The notes under the pieces: model-generated
What the model was told of the DNA's origin: nothing
The model's input: the letters and a program-made list of their open reading frames with translations, nothing else
Databases searched by the model: none
NCBI RefSeq assembly: GCF_023740735.1
Contig: NZ_JAMRXH010000012.1
Coordinates: forward strand, 62,001-126,000
Direction of reading: 5' to 3'
Source of the DNA: Nocardia sp. CDC159
Lineage (GTDB): Bacteria > Actinomycetota > Actinomycetes > Mycobacteriales > Mycobacteriaceae
DNA: 64,000 nucleotides
Shown here: positions 26,142 through 34,918 of the stretch, one piece after another
How the letters are laid out: each line of letters starts with the position of its first letter
How positions within the stretch are numbered: the stretch's first letter is position 1
Translations under genes and position numbers: made by a program

Positions 26142-26941
26142 GTTGGGAACTGCCCGGACCGGCCTGGCTGTTCTGTCCCGCCGATCGCCCCGAACGCTTC
26201 GAAAAGGCAGCCGCCGCGGCCGATGTCGTGATACTGGATCTGGAGGACGGGGTGGCCCCGGCCGACAAGGCCGCGGCGCGGGAGGCGCTCGTGGCGACCC
26301 CGCTGGATCCCGAGCGCACGGTCGTGCGCGTGAATCCGGTCGGGACCGCGGAACACGGCCTGGATCTGCGTGCCCTCACCCGCACCCGGTACGAGCGTCT
26401 GATGCTGCCCAAATGCGAAGGCGCGGAGCAGCTTTCCCGGCTGCCCTACGAGACGATCGCATTGATCGAATCGCCGCTGGGCGCGCTGGCGGTGGACGCG
26501 GTGCTGCGGGCGGCCAATGCGATCGGCGTCATGTGGGGCGCGGAGGATCTGATCGCCGCACTCGGTGGCAACTCCAGCCGCCACGCCGACGGAAGCTATC
26601 GCGATGTGGCCCGGCACGTGCGCTCCTCGGCGCTGCTGGCGGCCAAGGCGTACGGGAAGTTCGCCCTGGACTCGGTTTATCTGGACATCGCCGATCTGGA
26701 CGGGCTGCGCGCCGAGACCGAGGACGCGGTGGCGGTCGGTTTCGACGCCAAGGTGGCCATCCACCCCCGCCAGGTTCCGGTGATCCGCTCCACCTACACC
26801 CCCACCGACGACGAATTATCCTGGGCGCGAAGGCTGCTCGCCGAGGTGCCCAGCAATCGGGGCGTCTTCGCATTCGAGGGCAGGATGGTCGACGGCCCGG
26901 TCATCCGGCACGCCGAGCGCATCGTCCGGCGCGCGGGCTAG
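26138..26941 (+). CDS. citE: CitE-like HpcH/HpaI family lyase (HMG-CoA/beta-methylmalyl-CoA lyase type)
   Basis: A 267-residue TIM-barrel lyase of the CitE family. Visible features are FCPADRPERFEKA, the acidic DLEDGVAPADK motif, VRVNPVG, LPKCEG, the metal-binding IESPLGALAV, and GAEDLIAALGG. Its M. tuberculosis counterpart in the same gene order (Rv2498c) has been described as an (R)-HMG-CoA lyase, splitting HMG-CoA to acetyl-CoA and acetoacetate, which would complete leucine degradation without an HMGL-type lyase. The ATG at 26138 overlaps the MaoC stop; an upstream GTG is also in frame. There is no citrate lyase alpha or gamma subunit, so this is not a true citrate lyase. Confidence 0.88.
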   Translation: MSWELPGPAWLFCPADRPERFEKAAAAADVVILDLEDGVAPADKAAAREALVATPLDPERTVVRVNPVGTAEHGLDLRALTRTRYERLMLPKCEGAEQLSRLPYETIALIESPLGALAVDAVLRAANAIGVMWGAEDLIAALGGNSSRHADGSYRDVARHVRSSALLAAKAYGKFALDSVYLDIADLDGLRAETEDAVAVGFDAKVAIHPRQVPVIRSTYTPTDDELSWARRLLAEVPSNRGVFAFEGRMVDGPVIRHAERIVRRAG

Positions 26942-26950
26942 AACAGGAGA

Positions 26951-28903
26951 GTGAGTGCGGTGCAACCACAGTGGGTGCCCAACGCGGCGGACATCGAGCG
27001 GGCGCGGATCACCGATTTCGCCCGCTTCGCGGCGGAGCGGACCGGCCGCGAATTCCCGGACTACCACGCGCTGTGGCAGTGGTCGGTCGGCGACCTCGAC
27101 GGCTTCTGGGGCGCGCTGTGGGAGTACTTCGACCTCGGCCCGGCGCCGGAGACCGTGCTGGCGAGCGCGGAGATGCCGGGGGCGCGATGGTTTCCGGGCG
27201 TGCGGCTGAACTATGTGGACCGGATCGTGCGGCAGGCCCGCTCGGATCGCCCGGCCATCGTCTACCTGAGCGAGGACGGCGGGCTGACCGAGGTCTCCTG
27301 GGACGAGCTGCTGGGCCGCACGGCCGCGCTGGCCGGGGTGCTGCGGGCCGGGGGCGTGCGGCCCGGCGACCGGGTCGTCGGCTATCTGCCCAACATCCCG
27401 GAGGCGGTGATCGCATTCCTGGCCACGGCCAGCCTGGGCGCGATCTGGAGCGCCTGCGGGCAGGACTATTCGGCCAAGGCGGCGCTGGATCGGCTCGGCC
27501 AGCTCGAGCCGGTGGTGCTGGTGACCGCCGACGGCTACCGCTACGGCAACAAGGTGCACGACAAGTCTGCGGATATCGCGGCCCTGCGCGCCGGGCTGCC
27601 GACCCTGCGGGAGACCGTGGTGGTGTCGCGGATCGGTGCGGCGGTGCCGAACTCGCTGGACTGGGCGCGGATCACCGAACCCACCGGCGCCGAGATCGAC
27701 GCCGGGCAGGTCGATTTCGATCATCCGCTCTGGGTGCTGTACTCCTCGGGCACCACCGGCCTACCCAAGGGCATCGTGCACGGCCACGGCGGCGTGCTGC
27801 TGGAACATCTGAAAGCCGTTGCGCTGCAGGCCGATATCGGTCGTGACGACGTCTTCTTCTGGTACACCAGCCCCAGCTGGATGATGTGGAACTTCCAGAT
27901 CGCGGGCCTGCTGGTCGGCGCGACGATCGTCTGCTACGACGGCAGCCCGGCGTGCCCGCGACCGGATTCGCTGTGGGAGATCGCCGCTCGCACGCGCACC
28001 ACCGTCCTGGGCTCGAGCCCGGGGTACGTGCTGTCGTGTATCAAGGCCGGGGCGGTGCCGCGGCGCGAACACGATCTGTCCGCGCTGCGCATGGTCGGCA
28101 TCACCGGTTCGTCGCTGCCGCCGTCGTCGTCGATCTGGTTGGGCGACAATGTCGGTGACCACGTGCAGGTGGCCTCGATCAGCGGCGGCACCGATGTGGT
28201 GTCGGCATTTCTCGGCGGCGCGCCCACCGTCCCGGTGTGGCCGGGCGAGCTGTCGGTGCCCTATCTGGGCGCGGCGGTCGACGCCTGGGACCCCACCGGC
28301 CACCCCATCCGCGGTGAGGTCGGCGAGCTCGTCATCACCGCGCCGATGCCGTCCATGCCGGTGAAGTTCTGGAACGATCCGGACGGATCCCGATATCGCA
28401 GCGCCTATTTCGAGATGTTCCCCGGCATCTGGCGGCACGGCGACTGGATCACCATCACCGACCACGGCAGCTTCGTGGTGCACGGGCGCTCCGACTCCAC
28501 GCTCAATCGGCACGGCATCCGCATGGGCTCGGCCGATATCTATCAGGCGGTGGAATCGCTGCCCGAGGTCGCCGAGGCCCTGATCATCGGCGCGGAACAG
28601 CCCGACGGCGGCTACTGGATGCCGCTGTTCGTGGTCCTGGCCGCGGGCAGCGAGCTGACCGAGGAGTTGACCGACCGGATCAACGGGGTCATTCGCACCG
28701 AGGTCTCCCCGCGCCACATCCCCGATGTCATCATCGCGGCCCCCGGCGTGCCGCACACCCGCACGGGGAAGAAGCTGGAGGTGCCGATCAAGCGCCTCTT
28801 CCAGGGCGCGGATCCGTCGCGGGTCGTGGAACGCACCGCGGTGGACAATCCGGATCTGTTGGACTGGTACGCGGCGGTCGAGGTGCCCAAGCCGGGGGAG
28901 TGA
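26951..28903 (+). CDS. aacS: Acetoacetate--CoA ligase
   Basis: A 650-residue ANL-superfamily enzyme of acetoacetyl-CoA synthetase length. Shown are the N-terminal WVPNAADIERARITDF, the nucleotide-binding YSSGTTGLPKGIVHGHG motif, the segment WMMWNFQIAGLLVGA typical of this family, and the C-terminal RSDSTLNRHGIRMGSADIY hinge with TRTGKKLEVPIK carrying the acylation lysine. It converts acetoacetate to acetoacetyl-CoA, so carbon released by the upstream lyase re-enters central metabolism. It starts at a GTG 9 bases after citE (GTG at 26960 is an alternative with better spacing from AGGAG). It ends four bases before the convergent ABC gene. Confidence 0.93.
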   Translation: MSAVQPQWVPNAADIERARITDFARFAAERTGREFPDYHALWQWSVGDLDGFWGALWEYFDLGPAPETVLASAEMPGARWFPGVRLNYVDRIVRQARSDRPAIVYLSEDGGLTEVSWDELLGRTAALAGVLRAGGVRPGDRVVGYLPNIPEAVIAFLATASLGAIWSACGQDYSAKAALDRLGQLEPVVLVTADGYRYGNKVHDKSADIAALRAGLPTLRETVVVSRIGAAVPNSLDWARITEPTGAEIDAGQVDFDHPLWVLYSSGTTGLPKGIVHGHGGVLLEHLKAVALQADIGRDDVFFWYTSPSWMMWNFQIAGLLVGATIVCYDGSPACPRPDSLWEIAARTRTTVLGSSPGYVLSCIKAGAVPRREHDLSALRMVGITGSSLPPSSSIWLGDNVGDHVQVASISGGTDVVSAFLGGAPTVPVWPGELSVPYLGAAVDAWDPTGHPIRGEVGELVITAPMPSMPVKFWNDPDGSRYRSAYFEMFPGIWRHGDWITITDHGSFVVHGRSDSTLNRHGIRMGSADIYQAVESLPEVAEALIIGAEQPDGGYWMPLFVVLAAGSELTEELTDRINGVIRTEVSPRHIPDVIIAAPGVPHTRTGKKLEVPIKRLFQGADPSRVVERTAVDNPDLLDWYAAVEVPKPGE

Positions 28904-28907
28904 CGGC

Positions 28908-29633
28908 TCATGCCGCCGAATCGGCCGCCTGCTCCATACTCAGCCGACCGTCGACCATCCGGTACACCGCGTCCATCTGATACAGATGCGACCGGTCGTG
29001 GGTGACCAGCAGCGTCGCGGTGTTGTGGGTGTGGACCATGTCGAGGATCAGGTCCATGACGGCCGCCCCGCGCTCCTGATCCAGGGCGCTGGTCGGCTCG
29101 TCGATGACCAGCAGGGTGGGATCGTTCATCAGGGCGCGGGCGATATTGACGCGCTGGCGCTGACCGCCGGACAGCTGGCCGGGGCGCCTGTGCTCGTGGC
29201 CCGACAGCCCGACCGAGGCGAGCAGATCCAGTGCGCGCTCGCGGGTCTCGCGCCGGGTGCGGGGCGAGGCGAACAGGCTCTGGCCGAGATGAACCATGGC
29301 CTCGAGCTGTTCCAGGGCCGTGAGCGCGGGCACGAGGTTGGGCTGCTGGAAGACGATGCCGATCTCCTCGCGGCGCATGCGGGCGGCCTCGCGCCGCTCC
29401 AGGCCGACCAGATCCACGGTGCCCGAGGTGGTTTGCAGGCGGATGCTGCCGGAATCGGGACGGATCAGGGTCGACACCACGGCCAGCAGGCTCGACTTGC
29501 CCGAACCCGAGGGCCCGGTGATGGCCGCGATCTCCCCGCCGCCCACCCACAGGTCCACCCGGTCCAGTGCGGTGATGCGGCCGGACCCGTCGGGATAGGT
29601 GAGGGTGACGTCGGAAACCGTCAACGAGATCAT
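28908..29633 (-). CDS. ABC transporter ATP-binding protein (MacB/LolD type)
   Basis: A 241-residue ATPase with Walker A GPSGSGKSS about residues 39-47, Q-loop FQQPNLVP, signature LSGGQRQRVNIARAL, Walker B LLVIDEP and the switch histidine in LVTHD. It pairs with the permease encoded just upstream (16-base gap), an FtsX-type protein, so this is a MacB/LolCD-like mechanotransmission system rather than a classic importer. It lies divergent from a two-component system that may control it. Confidence 0.92.
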   Translation of the reverse strand: MISLTVSDVTLTYPDGSGRITALDRVDLWVGGGEIAAITGPSGSGKSSLLAVVSTLIRPDSGSIRLQTTSGTVDLVGLERREAARMRREEIGIVFQQPNLVPALTALEQLEAMVHLGQSLFASPRTRRETRERALDLLASVGLSGHEHRRPGQLSGGQRQRVNIARALMNDPTLLVIDEPTSALDQERGAAVMDLILDMVHTHNTATLLVTHDRSHLYQMDAVYRMVDGRLSMEQAADSAA

Positions 29634-29649
29634 CGAAGCTCCTGGTCTT

Positions 29650-30699
29650 TCAACGCGATTGGTTCAAGGCGGTCAGTGGGTCGGTGGTGGCGAGGAAGCG
29701 CAGCGCGAACGCCGCACCCACCAGGCCCAGCCCGATCAGCGCCGCGGCGGGAACCAGAGTGGTTGCGGCACTGAGCACGAACGGCACCGAGTCACCGATG
29801 AATGTGCCCGCCACGGCGGTTGCGCAAACCCCGATTCCGACACCGGCCAGCAGGACGAGCAATGCCTGCCCCAGCGCGTCGCGTACCAGCGACCCGGTGG
29901 TCGCGCCCAGCGCCTTCAGGGTGGCGATATCGGGTGTGCGCTGAATCGTCCACACCGTGAAGAAGGCCCCGATCACCAGCGCGGAGATGGCGAACAGCAT
30001 GACCGTCATCAGGGTCAGCGATCCGTTCTCCGCCTGATACGACGCGATGGCCTGCAGCGAGCCCCGCACGCTGGTGGTCCGGGTGTGCGCGGCGGCGTTG
30101 GCGGCGTCCGGATCGGGCACACCCGAGGCGATCAGTACGGTCGCCGCACCGCCGCGCGGGGTCACCGCCCGCCAGTCCGGCAACGTCAGCCACACCACCG
30201 GCGTATGGGCGAACCAGTCGTCGTCCCCGATGGCGGCGACGGTGAGGGTGGCCGAACCGATCGAGAGCCGGTCGCCCACCGCGGCGGAGAGCCGCCGCGC
30301 CGCGGGCTCGCTCAGCACCACCGTGCCCGGATCGGTAGCTACCCGATTGCCAAATGCGTTCCCGTCCACCCCGAACAGCGCCACCCGCGTTGGTGCGGCC
30401 CCGTCGTGGGTTGCCTGCGCATGGCTGATGCCGACCGGATCGACCATCCCGCCGGCCTGCTGCCAGACGCGCACCTGTTCGGGACTCAGCGCCGAGGCGT
30501 CGAACGACGGCGATGAGCCGGTATCGGCGAAGACCACCGCATCCCCGTCGACCCGCTGCAGGGCGGAGATGTTCTGCTGGGCCAGCCCGGCCGTCAGCCC
30601 GCTCAGAAAGCTCACCAGCAGCGCCACCATGACGACGACCAGCGTGATGAGCAGGAAGCGGCCGCGGGCGGCCCGCAGCTCTCGGAGCGCGACGAACAT
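29650..30699 (-). CDS. FtsX/MacB-type ABC transporter permease
   Basis: A 349-residue permease with one N-terminal membrane helix (FLLITLVVVMVALLVSFLSG), an extracytoplasmic domain of about 200 residues with a MacB periplasmic-core look, and three C-terminal helices (about 235-260, 280-310, 320-340). It shows the FtsX feature LKALGATTGSLVRDALGQAL. It probably works with the downstream ATPase in export or stress release of lipids or peptides. The ATG at 30699 has GGAGG directly before it; the frame runs further upstream without credible protein. It is the first gene of its operon, 130 bp from the divergent histidine kinase. Confidence 0.9.
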   Translation of the reverse strand: MFVALRELRAARGRFLLITLVVVMVALLVSFLSGLTAGLAQQNISALQRVDGDAVVFADTGSSPSFDASALSPEQVRVWQQAGGMVDPVGISHAQATHDGAAPTRVALFGVDGNAFGNRVATDPGTVVLSEPAARRLSAAVGDRLSIGSATLTVAAIGDDDWFAHTPVVWLTLPDWRAVTPRGGAATVLIASGVPDPDAANAAAHTRTTSVRGSLQAIASYQAENGSLTLMTVMLFAISALVIGAFFTVWTIQRTPDIATLKALGATTGSLVRDALGQALLVLLAGVGIGVCATAVAGTFIGDSVPFVLSAATTLVPAAALIGLGLVGAAFALRFLATTDPLTALNQSR

Positions 30700-30829
30700 G
30701 CCTCCACCATGGCCGCGATCCGCGGCCGGGCCATCGCGAACCGGAACCATTCGCCGACCAACCGGCGGAGGGTGCCCGATTCCATCTTTCGATGGATGCC
30801 GGCTCGGTAACCGCGCATAAGCTGACTGG

Positions 30830-31978
30830 GTGCACCGCTCCCCGCTCACCCCCGTCTTCGCCGCACTGCAGGTCGGTCTGCACGCGCTCATGGTGGCGCT
30901 GACGGGTGTCGTGGTCGTGCGGGGCGTGCTGCTCGGGAGCGGCCACCGATGGGGGGTGGCCGCGCTGTCCGCGGTGTTCCTCGTCACCTACTTCGCCGGA
31001 GTGGCGCTGCGCGGGCGGCCCGCGGCGGCCCGGGTGTGGCTGGGCGTGCTGACACTGATGTGGCTGGGCTTGGTCGCGACCGTGCCGGACGCGGTGTATC
31101 TGGTGTTCCCGCTGTACTTCCTGTACCTACATCTGCTGCCGCGGTTCTGGGGTGTGCTCGCGGTGGCCGCCGCCACCGCGGCCGCGGTGCTCGGCTACGA
31201 ACTGCACAAGGGTTGGAATGTCGGCGGTGTGATCGGGCCGATCGTGGCGGCGCTGGTCGCGATAGCGATCGGGCTGGGCTATCGGGCGCTGTTCCGCGAA
31301 GCCGCCGAACGCCAGCGGCTGATCGACGAATTGCTCACCACCCGAGCCACACTCGCCGAACAGGAGCGCACCGCGGGCAAGCTGGCCGAGCGGGAACGCC
31401 TGGCCCAGGAGATCCACGACACCGTGGCGCAGGGACTGTCGAGCATCCAGCTGCTGCTGCACGCCGCCGAACGCGCCGCCCCCGATCATCCCGCGCTGCA
31501 ACAGATCCGGCTGGCCCGCGACACCGCCGCCGACAGCCTCGTCGAAACCCGCCAGCTCATCGCCGAACTCACCCCCGCCCCGCTGGACGGGCAGTCGCTG
31601 ACCGATGCGCTGGACCGGATCGCCCAGCGCGCCAACACCCCCGACCTGCGGACCCAGCTGCTGGTGGAGGGCGTGCCCGAGCGGCTGCCGATGCCGGTCG
31701 AGGCCGCGCTCGTGCGGGTCGCGCAGGGCGCGGTATCCAATGTGGTCCGCCACGCCGAGGCCGAGCGCATGCGCATCACCCTCACCTACGCCGACGACGC
31801 GGTGCATCTGGACGTGGTCGACGACGGTATCGGCATCGATCCGGAGGTGTTCCGCCGCGGCACCTTCGGCCTCAATGCCATGCGCAGCCGGGTCGAACAG
31901 CAGGGCGGCAGTATGAACGTCGAGTCCGAGCCCGGCCACACCGCCGTGACAGTCTCGTTCCCGCTGGAGGAGTCATGA
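30830..31978 (+). CDS. Sensor histidine kinase (NarL/DesK type)
   Basis: A 382-residue kinase. Five or six membrane helices fill residues 10-155 with almost no extracellular loop, so it probably senses the membrane itself. A coiled dimerisation segment carries the phosphoacceptor H196 in LAQEIHDTVAQGL (HisKA_3), and the ATPase domain shows NVVRHAEA, DDGIGID and GTFGLNAMRSRV. It starts at a GTG (30830) and overlaps the response regulator by ATGA. The membrane-only sensor next to an FtsX-type ABC pair resembles envelope-stress modules. Confidence 0.92.
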   Translation: MHRSPLTPVFAALQVGLHALMVALTGVVVVRGVLLGSGHRWGVAALSAVFLVTYFAGVALRGRPAAARVWLGVLTLMWLGLVATVPDAVYLVFPLYFLYLHLLPRFWGVLAVAAATAAAVLGYELHKGWNVGGVIGPIVAALVAIAIGLGYRALFREAAERQRLIDELLTTRATLAEQERTAGKLAERERLAQEIHDTVAQGLSSIQLLLHAAERAAPDHPALQQIRLARDTAADSLVETRQLIAELTPAPLDGQSLTDALDRIAQRANTPDLRTQLLVEGVPERLPMPVEAALVRVAQGAVSNVVRHAEAERMRITLTYADDAVHLDVVDDGIGIDPEVFRRGTFGLNAMRSRVEQQGGSMNVESEPGHTAVTVSFPLEES

Positions 31979-32592
31979 TCCGTCTGCTGCTCGCCGACGA
32001 TCACGCCATCGTCCGCGCCGGCCTGAAGGCGCTGCTGGATTCGGGCGAGGACATCGCGGTGATCGGCGAGGCCGCCACGGCCGAGGAGGCCGTGGCCTTC
32101 TGCAGCACAACCGAAGTCGATCTGGTCCTGATGGATCTGCGCTTCGGCCCGGGCAAGTCGGGCGTCGATGCGACAACGGCGTTGCGCGCCCTGCCGAATC
32201 CACCCAATGTCCTCGTCGTCACCAACTACGACACCGATGCCGACATCCTCGGCGCGATCGAGGCGGGCGCCTGCGGCTACATCCTCAAGGACACCCCGCC
32301 CGCCGAACTACTCGCCGCCGTGCGCGGCGCGGCGGCGGGCGAGAGCGTGCTGTCCCCCTCGGTCGCCTCGAAACTCATGACCCGGGTCCGCAAGCCCGAT
32401 ACCACCTTGAGCCCCCGGGAGATCGAGGTGCTGCGCCTGGTCGCCGACGGCCATTCGAACCGAGAGATCGGCAAGCGACTGTTCCTCAGCGAGACAACCG
32501 TGAAATCCCACCTGGTGCACATCTATTCGAAGCTGGGCGTGAAATCCCGCACCTCAGCCGTCGCCCGCGCCCGTGAGCGCGGGGCCATCTGA
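31975..32592 (+). CDS. LuxR/NarL-family response regulator
   Basis: A 205-residue regulator: receiver domain with the acidic pair at residues 8-9, phosphoacceptor D54 in VLMDLRFG and the conserved lysine in YILKDTPP, then a LuxR helix-turn-helix (LSPREIEVLRLVADGHSNREIGKRLF in parts, SETTVKSHLVHIYSKLGV). It is translationally coupled to the kinase and probably acts on the divergent ABC operon across the 130-bp gap. The longer open frame upstream is a shadow of the kinase. Confidence 0.94.
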   Translation: MIRLLLADDHAIVRAGLKALLDSGEDIAVIGEAATAEEAVAFCSTTEVDLVLMDLRFGPGKSGVDATTALRALPNPPNVLVVTNYDTDADILGAIEAGACGYILKDTPPAELLAAVRGAAAGESVLSPSVASKLMTRVRKPDTTLSPREIEVLRLVADGHSNREIGKRLFLSETTVKSHLVHIYSKLGVKSRTSAVARARERGAI

Positions 32593-32644
32593 AGTCCCGC
32601 TGAACTCGGCGCCGTGATGTCGGGCCGGATGCCAGACTGGCAGC

Positions 32645-33691
32645 ATGGTGACGATCATCGGCGGCGGTATCGCGGGTTCGGCGCTGGCCGGGGCACTGGC
32701 TCGGCGCGATCGACCGGTCTCCCTGTTCGAACAGCGCCGCGACGGTGGGGGCGGGGCCTTCCTTTTCATCGATGGCCGCGGGCACGACGCGCTGTTCGAG
32801 CTCGGTGTCGACCGGGACGCGCTGTACGCGGCCTCGTATCCGGTGAACGGGCTTGGCTACGCCGACAGCGCCGGTCGCCGCAGCTCGCGTACCGATCGGG
32901 GGCATCGGTTCTGGCTGCGGCACGCGCTGATGGAGATCCTGACCGAATTCGTCGGCGACTCCGGCGCCCAGCCGCACTACGGACATCCGATCGAGGACGT
33001 CACCCTGGCCGAGGGCGGTACCATTCTGCACCGGGGCGGCGCGGCTATCACGGTCGATGACCATCTGATCGTGGCCACCGACGGCATCGACTCGGTGGTG
33101 CGGTCGCGGCTCGAACCTCAGCGCTCCCCGGAGTATGCCGGTGATGTGGTGCTCTACGGCCGGACCACCGAGCCCGTCGAGGCGGACGGCGAACCGGCGG
33201 TCCTGCACTTCTTCGCCGAGATCGCTCCCGACGGCGGCTCGATCAGTACCTTCGGGCACATCTGGCGGCCCGACGATATCGCGTACTGGTTCATTCGCAT
33301 CGCCCGGCCGCCGCTGACGGCTGCCGATGATCTCGGCACGCGGCCGATGGACGAGTGGGCCGATACGGTGCTGGCGGCGGCCCCGTCCAGCCGGAAACTG
33401 GTCGGGGACCTGATCAGCCGGACGGCGGCCGTGCATGTGAGCAATGCCCGCAATGTTCCGCTCGTGGGCGCGGCGGAACCCGCCCTGCCTGTCGTGCTGG
33501 TGGGCGACGCCGACCACGCCATCACCCCGGCCGCGGGCGTCGGCGCGCGGGACGCCCTGGAGGACGCCCGTGCCGTCTACCAGGCGGTGCTCGCGAAGGC
33601 GTCGCCCGCGGCCGCCATGGCCGAGCGGCGCGCCGAAATTCTGGCCGAACGCGAACGGGTGCAACGGGTTCGGCGGCAGAGCATACGCTGA
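32645..33691 (+). CDS. FAD-dependent monooxygenase-like oxidoreductase
   Basis: A 348-residue flavoprotein of the PHBH/UbiH-like group: dinucleotide motif IIGGGIAGSALAGAL at residues 4-18, a DG-type motif in VATDGIDSVVRSRL, and the second FAD motif VVLVGDADHAITPAAGVGARDALEDA with the typical GD. It should hydroxylate or epoxidise an aromatic or polyketide-like substrate using NAD(P)H and oxygen, but it is short for the family and the substrate is unknown. It stands alone, ending 10 bases before the convergent lipoprotein stop. Confidence 0.82.
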   Translation: MVTIIGGGIAGSALAGALARRDRPVSLFEQRRDGGGGAFLFIDGRGHDALFELGVDRDALYAASYPVNGLGYADSAGRRSSRTDRGHRFWLRHALMEILTEFVGDSGAQPHYGHPIEDVTLAEGGTILHRGGAAITVDDHLIVATDGIDSVVRSRLEPQRSPEYAGDVVLYGRTTEPVEADGEPAVLHFFAEIAPDGGSISTFGHIWRPDDIAYWFIRIARPPLTAADDLGTRPMDEWADTVLAAAPSSRKLVGDLISRTAAVHVSNARNVPLVGAAEPALPVVLVGDADHAITPAAGVGARDALEDARAVYQAVLAKASPAAAMAERRAEILAERERVQRVRRQSIR

Positions 33692-33700
33692 GCGATCGCC

Positions 33701-34321
33701 TCAGCGGTTCGGGCGGGCGATCGGTTGCCGGACGGTGAGCCAGTGTTCGAAGCCCGCGAGGTCGAATTCGCGGCCGCGCAGGTCGGTGTAGATGCCGGAG
33801 CGGATCGCGGTGACGCGGGTTTCGGACCAGCCGAACCAGGTGTGCGATGGATAGTCGAGCAGTAGACGGGTACCGGCGGGCAGGGTCCGCGCGGCCTCTT
33901 CCTCCTCGGTGCCGGTGGCGATCGCGCGCGGGTCGTAGCCGGATCCGGCGGCGAGTTGCAGTGTGTCCGTGGTGGTTCGGGCTCCGATGCGGACCGGAAC
34001 CGCGATATAGGACGGGATGCCCGCATCGCGCATCGTGGCCGACGGGTTGCCGACGAATTTCGGATCGACCGCGTAGACCAGCACCGGCGGACCCACCCGG
34101 TGTAGGGTCGCATCCTCCGAACCCGGCGTGGGATGTGCGCGCAGAAATGAACCGGTCAATTGCTGAACGGTAGCTGATGCCAGTACTCGGTCGACCGCGC
34201 CGACGTCGACGCCGGTGGTCCAGCCGGTCTCGGTGGTCGGGTGCCGCGCGGACGAGCAGCCCGCGAGCGCCGACGCCGTGAGCACCAGCAGCGCCAGCGC
34301 GCGGAACGCCGGCCGCCTCAT
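33701..34321 (-). CDS. Putative lipoprotein
   Basis: A 206-residue protein with a lipoprotein signal: RRPAFRALALLVLTASA then lipobox LAGC about residue 21. The mature part (DVGAVDRVLASATVQQLTGSF, PPVLVYAVDPKFV, RLLLDYPSHTWFGWSE) is unfamiliar and has no catalytic motif. The ATG at 34321 gives a properly sized signal peptide; an in-frame ATG 39 bases upstream is possible. It converges on the monooxygenase gene and is monocistronic. Confidence 0.75.
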   Translation of the reverse strand: MRRPAFRALALLVLTASALAGCSSARHPTTETGWTTGVDVGAVDRVLASATVQQLTGSFLRAHPTPGSEDATLHRVGPPVLVYAVDPKFVGNPSATMRDAGIPSYIAVPVRIGARTTTDTLQLAAGSGYDPRAIATGTEEEEAARTLPAGTRLLLDYPSHTWFGWSETRVTAIRSGIYTDLRGREFDLAGFEHWLTVRQPIARPNR

Positions 34322-34486
34322 CTGCGCTCGTCCGTCCCGGGTGGAATGCGCATTCTCCATCTCGATCGCATGGACACATGCTAGATACTCCCCGATCGGG
34401 CATGGCGGCGATGTGCTGGGCGGACGCCCACACCCCTACGGCGGCGCTGCCGTGATTCGGCGTTAGCGGCCCGTACGCTGGAGGCC

Positions 34487-34912
34487 ATGGCCTCTCTCAC
34501 CGATCCGCAGGTGCGCGACTTCCTGTCGCAGGGCACCCGCACCGCCAAGCTCGCGTTCGTGGCCACCGACGGCCGTCCGGTCATCAACCCGGTCTGGTTC
34601 ATCGTCGAGGGCGACGAACTGGTCTTCAATACCGGCAAGGACACCGCCAAGGGCAGGGCGATCCTGCGCGATCCCCGGGTGGCGATCTGTGTCGATCTGG
34701 AGGAACCACCATACGGCTACTTCCAGATCCAAGGCACCGCAACGGTTTCCGAGGACCCCGACGAACTACTGCGCACCGCCACCATCATCGGCGGCCGCTA
34801 CATGGGCGCCGACCGCGCCGAGGAATTCGGCAAGCGCAACGGCGTCCCCGGCGAACTGGTGGTCCGCGTGCGGCCGACGAAGATCCTCGGCGGCGTCGAT
34901 ATGACTGTCTGA
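34487..34912 (+). CDS. PPOX-class flavin/F420-dependent oxidoreductase
   Basis: A 141-residue split-barrel protein of the pyridoxamine-phosphate-oxidase-like superfamily. The pattern KLAFVATDGRPVINPVWF, ELVFNTGKDTAKGRAILRDPRVAICVD and ETG-like IIGGRYMG matches the short F420-dependent PPOX-class enzymes common in mycolata. It probably reduces or oxidises a small substrate with coenzyme F420 or FMN; which cofactor cannot be settled by eye. It converges on the hydrolase gene with six bases between them. Confidence 0.87.
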   Translation: MASLTDPQVRDFLSQGTRTAKLAFVATDGRPVINPVWFIVEGDELVFNTGKDTAKGRAILRDPRVAICVDLEEPPYGYFQIQGTATVSEDPDELLRTATIIGGRYMGADRAEEFGKRNGVPGELVVRVRPTKILGGVDMTV

Positions 34913-34918
34913 GCCCGA

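Noticed and set aside
26138..26941. Citrate lyase beta subunit function for the CitE-like gene
   Set aside because: No alpha or gamma subunit genes adjoin it and the operon context is leucine catabolism, so an acyl-CoA lyase role is much more likely.
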